A stretch of DNA of 11,510 nt from Bacillota bacterium (lineage in GTDB: Bacteria; Bacillota; Clostridia; Oscillospirales; Acutalibacteraceae). Numbering within the stretch: the first letter of the stretch is position 1; each line of letters begins with the position of its first letter. The notes beneath the pieces were generated by a model. The model saw only the letters and a program-made list of their open reading frames with translations, was not told the DNA's origin and searched no databases. Of this stretch, positions 6,607 to 11,510 are shown one piece after another. The stretch is taken from positions 1-11,510 of the forward strand of contig JAEWRF010000016.1 of the NCBI GenBank assembly GCA_023460155.1, read 5' to 3'. A program made the position numbers and the translations under genes.

Positions 6607-7593
6607 GTGAAAAACAGGGTCAGCATGCAGGATATTGCCGACAGCATCGGGGTGTCGAAGGTAACCGTCTCCAAGGTGCTGCGGGGGAAAAGCGACGTCA
6701 GCGAAGCAATGAGCCGGAAGATTACGGCGGCGGCGGAGCGCCTCGGGTATGTTTACGGCGGCGGAAAAAAAGAGAATCCGCTCCGGATCTCCGTGCTTTC
6801 GGCGGAGCATTTTCTGGGGGGAAACGAGTGCTTTTACGTCCGGCTGTACCGGCATCTTTCGGAGGAATTTGAAAAGCTGAACATCGACCCGATCCTCAGC
6901 GTGATCGATTTTAAAAGCGAGGCGGAGCTTTTGGTTCCGGAAAAGCTGAAGAACCGGGAAACGGACGGCGTTGTCCTTCTGGGCCAGCTTTCAAAGGCCT
7001 ATGTGGAACGCGTCATGTCGCTCGGAATCCCGGCTGTTTTCCTTGATTTCTATTACGACGGCTTCGAAGTGACCAGCATCAATACGGACAATTTCTTCAG
7101 TGAATACGAACTGGTGAACCGCCTGATCCGCCTGGGGCACACCCGAATTGCTTTCGTTGGGACCCTCGGCGCCACCAGCAGCATTCAGGACCGCTTCCTC
7201 GGCTATTACAAGGCCCTCATCGAGCATGAGATTCCCCTTAATCCAAAGTGGATTTTCGATGACCGCGAGCCGGACGGCCGGTACCTCGACATCGCGTTCC
7301 CCGCGGAAATGCCCACCGCCTTTGCCTGCAACTGCGACGAGGTCGCTCTCCGGCTGATCCGCCGCCTGACAGAAAAGGGCTGGCGGGTTCCGGAGGACAT
7401 TTCAGTGATCGGCTTTGACGATTCGCTGCGGTCCAGCCCGGAAATTACGACCGTGCGCGTCGATCTGGAGGGAATGGCCCATGCGGCGGCAAAGGCGATG
7501 CTGCGGGAGATCGGGGGCAACCGCCGGAGAAACCGGATCCTGATCAAAGGGGAAATCCTTCCGCGGGAATCTGCTGCAATCGCTAAAATTTAA
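6607..7593 (+). CDS. LacI/GalR-family transcriptional repressor
   Basis: Regulator of 328 residues. An N-terminal helix-turn-helix (residues 5-50: VSMQDIADSIGVSKVTVSKV and following, ending in AAAERLGYVYG) precedes a periplasmic-binding-protein-like sensor domain containing the family signature WRVPEDISVIGFDDS (259-273). The GTG start at 6607 is supported by AGGGAGGG ending at 6600. Oddly, after LGY the usual hinge segment (PN..AR.L type) is missing and replaced by a short glycine/lysine stretch, GGGKKEN (51-57), before the first sensor-domain strand (LRISVLS). The ligand is unknown. From the neighbours it is expected to be a mannose- or glucose-containing beta-oligosaccharide or its breakdown product. 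The paired repeats in its own leader suggest autoregulation and control of the whole operon. Confidence 0.92.
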   Translation: MKNRVSMQDIADSIGVSKVTVSKVLRGKSDVSEAMSRKITAAAERLGYVYGGGKKENPLRISVLSAEHFLGGNECFYVRLYRHLSEEFEKLNIDPILSVIDFKSEAELLVPEKLKNRETDGVVLLGQLSKAYVERVMSLGIPAVFLDFYYDGFEVTSINTDNFFSEYELVNRLIRLGHTRIAFVGTLGATSSIQDRFLGYYKALIEHEIPLNPKWIFDDREPDGRYLDIAFPAEMPTAFACNCDEVALRLIRRLTEKGWRVPEDISVIGFDDSLRSSPEITTVRVDLEGMAHAAAKAMLREIGGNRRRNRILIKGEILPRESAAIAKI

Positions 7594-7610
7594 AAAAGCG
7601 GGTGAGAATT

Positions 7611-8957
7611 TTGAGCTTTCCGGAGCGTTTTATTTGGGGCGCGTCCACCGCGGCTTATCAGATCGAGGGGGCGGCCGGGGAAGACGGCCGCGGGCCGTCC
7701 GTCTGGGATATGGCCTGCCGGCATCAGAAAATTGTGTGGAACGGCGAGACCGGGGACACGGCGTGCGACCACTATCACCGCTGGCGGGAGGATATCGGCC
7801 TGATGAAGGAAATCGGAATCCGGGCATACCGCATGTCAATCTCCTGGACCCGGCTTTTTCCGGAGGGAAGGGGCCCAATCAACCAGAAGGGGCTGGATTT
7901 TTACCGCCGCCTGACCGACACCCTTCTTGAAAACGGAATTACGCCGTACATAACGCTTTTCCATTGGGACTTCCCCTATGCGCTGTACCAAAAGGGAGGG
8001 CTGCTCAACGGCGACAGTCCCGACTGGTTTGCGGAATACGCAGGAGCCGCCGTTGCGCAGCTTTCCGGAACGGTAAAAAACTGGATGACTCTGAACGAAC
8101 CGCAGTGTTATGTTGATCTCGGCCACCGGACCGGGACACACGCGCCGGGGCTCAGGCTCCCGATGAACGAGGTGCTTCTCGCAGCGCATCATCTGCTGCT
8201 TGCCCACGGGAAAATGGTGCTGGCGATGCGTGCGGCAGCGAAGCAGCCTCTGAAAATCGGAATTGCCGAGGCCTGCGGGGTAGCCTGCCCGGAAAAACCG
8301 GAGGATACGGAGCTTGCGAGGAGCGCGACCTTTTCGGTTCGGCCGGAGGACACCTTCAACAACACCTGGTGGAACGACCCGGTCTTTTTCGGCGCTTATC
8401 CGGAGGACGGGCTGAAGGCTTATGAGAAGGACCTGCCGTCGATCGGCCCGGACGATCTGAAAATCATCCGTCAGCCGATTGATTTCCTCGGGCAGAACAT
8501 TTACCACGGCGTCGTCGTGCGGAGGGCTGCGGACGGAACTCCGGAGCTGGCCGCAGAAAAGCCGGGCGCCGATCGGACCGATATGGGCTGGTACGTTGTT
8601 CCGCAGTCGCTCTATTGGGGCCCTCGCTTTTTCTGGGAGCGCTACCGCACGCCGATTGTTATCACGGAAAACGGCGTGGCCATAACGGATTGGGTCAGCG
8701 AGGACGGCAGAGTGCACGATCCGCAGAGAATCGAATTCATGCGGCGCTATTTAAAGGAAAATCTCCGCGCCATCCGGGACGGGGCCGACGTGCGCGGCTA
8801 TTTCTACTGGTCGCTGCTCGACAACTTCGAGTGGGATAAGGGGTATTCAAAGCGTTTCGGGCTGATTCACGTCGATTATGAGACGCAGGAACGCCGCGTT
8901 AAGGATTCCGGCCGCTGGTACCGCGGAGTAATTAAATCCAACGGCGGAAATCTGTAA
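7611..8957 (+). CDS. Glycoside hydrolase family 1 beta-glycosidase (beta-glucosidase-like)
   Basis: Retaining exo-beta-glycosidase, 448 residues from the preferred start, with a single (beta/alpha)8 barrel. Diagnostic GH1 features: N-terminal FIWGASTAAYQIEGA, acid/base E163 in TLNEP, nucleophile E353 in ITENG, and E407-W408 in DNFEWDKGYSKRFGL. The EW pair marks enzymes for non-phosphorylated sugars; phospho-beta-glucosidases carry a different loop here. There is no signal peptide, so it acts in the cytoplasm on imported oligosaccharides. The start is set at TTG 7611 because GGGTGAG (7600-7606) lies at Shine-Dalgarno distance and the protein then begins MSFPERF like its relatives. An alternative GTG at 7602 gives 451 residues but has no ribosome binding site. 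It could be a beta-glucosidase or beta-mannosidase; the sequence alone does not decide. Confidence 0.93.
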   Translation: MSFPERFIWGASTAAYQIEGAAGEDGRGPSVWDMACRHQKIVWNGETGDTACDHYHRWREDIGLMKEIGIRAYRMSISWTRLFPEGRGPINQKGLDFYRRLTDTLLENGITPYITLFHWDFPYALYQKGGLLNGDSPDWFAEYAGAAVAQLSGTVKNWMTLNEPQCYVDLGHRTGTHAPGLRLPMNEVLLAAHHLLLAHGKMVLAMRAAAKQPLKIGIAEACGVACPEKPEDTELARSATFSVRPEDTFNNTWWNDPVFFGAYPEDGLKAYEKDLPSIGPDDLKIIRQPIDFLGQNIYHGVVVRRAADGTPELAAEKPGADRTDMGWYVVPQSLYWGPRFFWERYRTPIVITENGVAITDWVSEDGRVHDPQRIEFMRRYLKENLRAIRDGADVRGYFYWSLLDNFEWDKGYSKRFGLIHVDYETQERRVKDSGRWYRGVIKSNGGNL

Positions 8958-8979
8958 ATATTTGAAAGAGGGAATCCAT

Positions 8980-10059
8980 ATGGAACCGAAGGAGTATCTG
9001 TCTCCGGAGGAACGTTTTGCAGCGCCGGATGATCCCGCCCTGCAGTATACGGGGCGAATTGATTTTGACGACCCTTCCGCGCCGGTTTTTATAAACCCGT
9101 ACACCTCGGTGAAGCTGCGATTCACCGGCACGGAGCTGAAAGTGATCCTGAAAAACAAACATTTTTACTGCGATAATTATCTCGGCTTTCTGCTCGACGG
9201 GGATCAGCGAGCAGTCCTGCTTCCGATGGAGGAGAAAACGGTTTGCCTGACCCTCGCGGAATGCCTTCCGGAGGGAGAGCACGAACTGTTCCTTTTCAAA
9301 CGCATGGACATGTGCCATATTTTTACCCTTTACGGCTTTGTTCTGGACCGGGGTGCGCGGATTTTCGCCCCGGAGGAAAAGCCGGAACGGAAAATCGAGG
9401 TGTTCGGCGATTCTGTTTCCGCGGGCGAGCTTTCGGAAGCCGTCGAATATGTTGGGAATTACGATCCGCCGCACAACGGCGAATATTCGAATTCGTATTT
9501 CTCCTACGCGGCCGCCGCGGCGCGCAGACTGGAGGCGCAGCTTCACGACGTATCTCAGGGCGGGATTGCGCTTCTGCACGGCACGGGGTTTTATTTTGAA
9601 CCGGATTATATCGGCATGGAAGAGGTTTGGGACAAGATCGTGTACCACCCGGAGCTCGGCTGGGTGAAAAAATGGGACTTCAGCCGGTATACTCCGCATG
9701 TGGTCATCGTCGCGATCGGTCAGAACGACGCGCATCCGGTGAATTACATGCAGGAGGACTGCAAAAGCGAACGGTCCGAAAACTGGCGGCAGCATTACGA
9801 AGCATTTCTGCGTTCCCTGCGGCGAACTTATCCGAAGGCGCTGATCGTTGCGGCGACCACGATTATGTGCCACCATCCGAACTGGGACGACTCCATCGGC
9901 GCGGTATGCGAACGGATCGGCGACCCGAAAATCGTTCATTTCCTTTATTCGCGGAATGGGAGCGGCACGCCGGGGCACGTCCGTATTTCCGAGGCGGAGG
10001 AGATGGCTGAGGAGCTGAGCGGCTTTCTTCAGTCCTTCGGGGACGAAATCTGGAAGTAA
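8980..10059 (+). CDS. SGNH-hydrolase carbohydrate acetylesterase, CE2-like
   Basis: Two-domain protein of 359 residues: an N-terminal beta-sandwich (about residues 15-130, with YTGRIDFDD and FKRMDMCHIFTLYGF) followed by an SGNH/GDSL esterase domain (about 135-359). Catalytic blocks are GDS (nucleophile S145), GQND (G247, N249) and the C-terminal histidine H333 in GTPGH. The position three before the histidine is Thr rather than the usual Asp, which fits the Ser-His dyad described for CE2. No signal peptide is seen, so it is probably cytoplasmic. The expected role is removal of O-acetyl groups from imported oligosaccharides so that GH1 and GH130 enzymes can act. The start is the ATG at 8980 with GAGGG at 8969-8973; an in-frame TTG at 8962 is unsupported. 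The substrate is inferred. Confidence 0.82.
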   Translation: MEPKEYLSPEERFAAPDDPALQYTGRIDFDDPSAPVFINPYTSVKLRFTGTELKVILKNKHFYCDNYLGFLLDGDQRAVLLPMEEKTVCLTLAECLPEGEHELFLFKRMDMCHIFTLYGFVLDRGARIFAPEEKPERKIEVFGDSVSAGELSEAVEYVGNYDPPHNGEYSNSYFSYAAAAARRLEAQLHDVSQGGIALLHGTGFYFEPDYIGMEEVWDKIVYHPELGWVKKWDFSRYTPHVVIVAIGQNDAHPVNYMQEDCKSERSENWRQHYEAFLRSLRRTYPKALIVAATTIMCHHPNWDDSIGAVCERIGDPKIVHFLYSRNGSGTPGHVRISEAEEMAEELSGFLQSFGDEIWK

Positions 10060-10112
10060 AGGAGAAGACGGCGGGCGGCTTGGGGCAGAGCTGACCGGAA
10101 AGGAATACAAAA

Positions 10113-11126
10113 ATGGGAAAAATTAAGATCCTCGGGGATGCACTTCCGAATATCCCTTGGCAGGAAGCTTCCGCAGACGATACGGTCCTGTGGCGGTACC
10201 GTGAGAACCCGATTATCGGCCGGAACCCGATTCCGGGAGTGGCGCGCATTTTCAACAGCAGCGTTCTGTCCTGGGAGGGCGCTTTCATCGGGGTCTTCCG
10301 CGGCGAACAGACGAACGGAATTCCCGGCATTTATCTCGGCCGAAGCGCGGACGGGATTCGTTGGGAGTTCGACCGGGAGCCTATTCCGTTTCAGGACGAG
10401 GAGGGAAAGCCGTTCCTGCCGGTTTACGCCTATGATCCGCGTCTCGTAAGGCTCGGGGATACCTGTTACATCATGTGGTGTCAGGATTTTTACGGCGCGG
10501 CAATCGGTCTTGCCAAAACAACTGATTTTAAAACCTTCACGCGGCTGGAAAACCCGTTCCTTCCGTTTAACCGGAACGCGGTGCTTTTCCCGAAGAAGAT
10601 CCACGGGAACTACGCGATGCTTTCCCGCCCGAGCGACGGCGGCCACACCCCGTTCGGCGACATTTTCCTCAGCGAGAGCCCCGACCTCGTGTACTGGGGA
10701 CGCCACCGCCACGTGATGGCGCGCGGCGAAGGGTGGGAGTCTCTGAAAATCGGCGCGGGCGCTTCTCCGATTGAGACCAGCGAGGGCTGGCTTCTGTTCT
10801 ACCACGGAGTCATTGGAACCTGCAGCGGCTATGTGTACAGCATCGGCGGCGCGATTCTCGACCGCGAAGATCCGTCGGTCGTCCGGTATCGCTGCCCAAG
10901 TTTCCTGCTCACGCCGGAGGAATGGTACGAGGAACGCGGATTTGTGCCAAATGTTGTTTTTCCGTGCGCCGCGCTGACTGACGCCGCAACCGGGCGCATC
11001 GCCGTCTATTACGGAGCCGCGGACAGCTGCGTTGCCCTCGCGTTCACCACGGCGGAGAAGGTTGTCTCCCATATCAAAGCCAGCAGCGTGCTGACGGATT
11101 CCGACCGGGAAATGGGGCGCAGATAA
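10113..11126 (+). CDS. Glycoside hydrolase family 130 protein (beta-mannoside phosphorylase-like)
   Basis: Five-bladed beta-propeller enzyme of 337 residues. GH130 members mostly phosphorolyse beta-mannosides to mannose-1-phosphate; some instead hydrolyse them. The motifs seen are RYRENPIIGRNP near the N-terminus, GIYLGRSADGIRWEF, the catalytic aspartate D108 in YDPRL, LSRPSDGGHTPFGDI, KIGAGASPIETSEGWLLFYHG and YYGAAD. The phosphate-contacting type of residues (R, H and K in the SRPSDGGH and LKIGAG regions) appear present, which favours a phosphorylase over a hydrolase; this is my reading from family knowledge. Candidate substrates are beta-1,4-manno-oligosaccharides, mannosyl-glucose or Man-beta-1,4-GlcNAc. 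GGAAAGGA lies 8 bases upstream of the ATG. No signal peptide is present. It is the third enzyme gene of the lacI operon. Confidence 0.88.
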   Translation: MGKIKILGDALPNIPWQEASADDTVLWRYRENPIIGRNPIPGVARIFNSSVLSWEGAFIGVFRGEQTNGIPGIYLGRSADGIRWEFDREPIPFQDEEGKPFLPVYAYDPRLVRLGDTCYIMWCQDFYGAAIGLAKTTDFKTFTRLENPFLPFNRNAVLFPKKIHGNYAMLSRPSDGGHTPFGDIFLSESPDLVYWGRHRHVMARGEGWESLKIGAGASPIETSEGWLLFYHGVIGTCSGYVYSIGGAILDREDPSVVRYRCPSFLLTPEEWYEERGFVPNVVFPCAALTDAATGRIAVYYGAADSCVALAFTTAEKVVSHIKASSVLTDSDREMGRR

Positions 11127-11158
11127 ATCCCTGCGCCGAATCTAAGGAGGGGAAAGCG

Positions 11159-11510
11159 ATGACGGAAAACAGAAGGGACGGGGAGGAAGCCTCCTTCAAT
11201 CCCGAAAAAACGCCGTTTATGGAAACCGGCGATCCGGCCGGAATGAAAAAGCGTCGTTCCTTTAACGAAGACGCCGCGAATTACGACAAATGGCGCCCCG
11301 GGTATCCCGACGGGGTGTTTGAGGAGGTCGTTCGCTATTCGGGAATCGGGCCCGGGAAACGGGCGCTCGAAATCGGGATCGGCACCGGTCAGGCCACCGG
11401 GCCGATTTTAAAGACGGGATGCGCCGTAACCGCGGTGGAGCTCGGCGAAAACCTGGCCGCCTATGCAAAGGAGAAATTCCGCGAATCCATGAACCTTACG
11501 GTGCAAAATC
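11159..11510 (+). CDS. Class I SAM-dependent methyltransferase, N-terminal part (cut by window edge)
   Basis: An open frame from ATG 11159 runs off the right edge after 117 residues. A strong Shine-Dalgarno, AAGGAGGGG (11144-11152), fixes the start. Residues 34-51 (SFNEDAANYDKWRPGYPD) and the SAM-binding motif I ALEIGIGTGQAT (69-80), followed by the ribose-binding acidic E94 in AVELG, are typical of small-molecule methyltransferases of the Methyltransf_11/25 type. The first 28 residues are a polar extension (MTENRRDGEEASFNPEK and following) that most relatives lack. The gene starts 32 bases after the GH130 stop with no terminator between, so it may be read through from the sugar operon. The substrate is unknown, and no functional tie to sugar use is evident. 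Confidence 0.85.
   Translation, partial: MTENRRDGEEASFNPEKTPFMETGDPAGMKKRRSFNEDAANYDKWRPGYPDGVFEEVVRYSGIGPGKRALEIGIGTGQATGPILKTGCAVTAVELGENLAAYAKEKFRESMNLTVQN

Noticed and set aside
8962..8979. TTG start for the esterase, adding MKEGIH
   Set aside because: These bases form the ribosome binding site for the ATG at 8980.
8932..10110. Minus-strand open frame of 392 codons opposite the esterase gene
   Set aside because: The plus strand carries the SGNH catalytic blocks and a good ribosome binding site, and the antisense product has no recognisable domain.
10029..11072. Minus-strand open frame of 347 codons opposite the GH130 gene
   Set aside because: GH130 motifs are on the plus strand, and no ribosome binding site or domain supports the antisense reading.
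1..11510. Defence system, CRISPR, prophage, insertion sequence or microcompartment genes
   Set aside because: No regular repeat-spacer pattern, transposase, integrase, nuclease or BMC shell protein was seen. FucO alone does not imply a propanediol microcompartment.

Overview
The window looks like GC-rich chromosomal DNA from an anaerobic, sugar-fermenting Firmicute, probably a clostridial gut-type organism (Oscillospiraceae or Lachnospiraceae-like). This placement is an inference. It rests on strong AGGAGG-type ribosome binding sites, sigma-A-like promoters, fermentative reduction of lactaldehyde, and regulator and glycosidase families common in that group. Genes are tightly packed. No gap reaches 300 bases, and I see no rRNA, tRNA, CRISPR array, insertion sequence or phage gene.

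Left part (1-5796): a divergent, truncated AraC-type regulator gene lies on the minus strand at the left edge. A compact five-gene L-fucose operon follows on the plus strand: fucA (aldolase), fucU (mutarotase), a RhaB-family kinase, fucI (isomerase) and fucO (lactaldehyde reductase). It ends in a clear intrinsic terminator. Together the enzymes would convert beta-L-fucose to alpha-L-fucose, L-fuculose and L-fuculose-1-phosphate, then to DHAP and L-lactaldehyde, and finally to 1,2-propanediol. Metal ligands or catalytic residues that I could check are present in all five. No fucose transporter or fucosidase is inside the window.

Middle (5797-6503): a stand-alone DNA repair gene, tag (3-methyladenine DNA glycosylase I), with its own promoter.

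Right part (6504-11126): a second sugar operon starts from a near-consensus promoter whose transcription start region carries two GTGTAACGT repeats, probable operators. Its genes are a LacI-family regulator with an abnormally short hinge, a GH1 beta-glycosidase, a CE2-like SGNH acetylesterase and a GH130 beta-mannoside phosphorylase/hydrolase. None of the three enzymes has a signal peptide, so all should act in the cytoplasm. The combination suggests intracellular breakdown of short, imported, acetylated beta-mannosyl or glucomannan oligosaccharides; breakdown of N-glycan core Man-GlcNAc is an alternative. A SAM-dependent methyltransferase gene follows with no terminator in between and runs off the right edge.

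I did not find a clearly new type of system. The most unusual points are the GH1-CE2-GH130 operon under a hinge-deficient LacI protein with paired operators, and the overlapping divergent promoters in front of the fucose operon.
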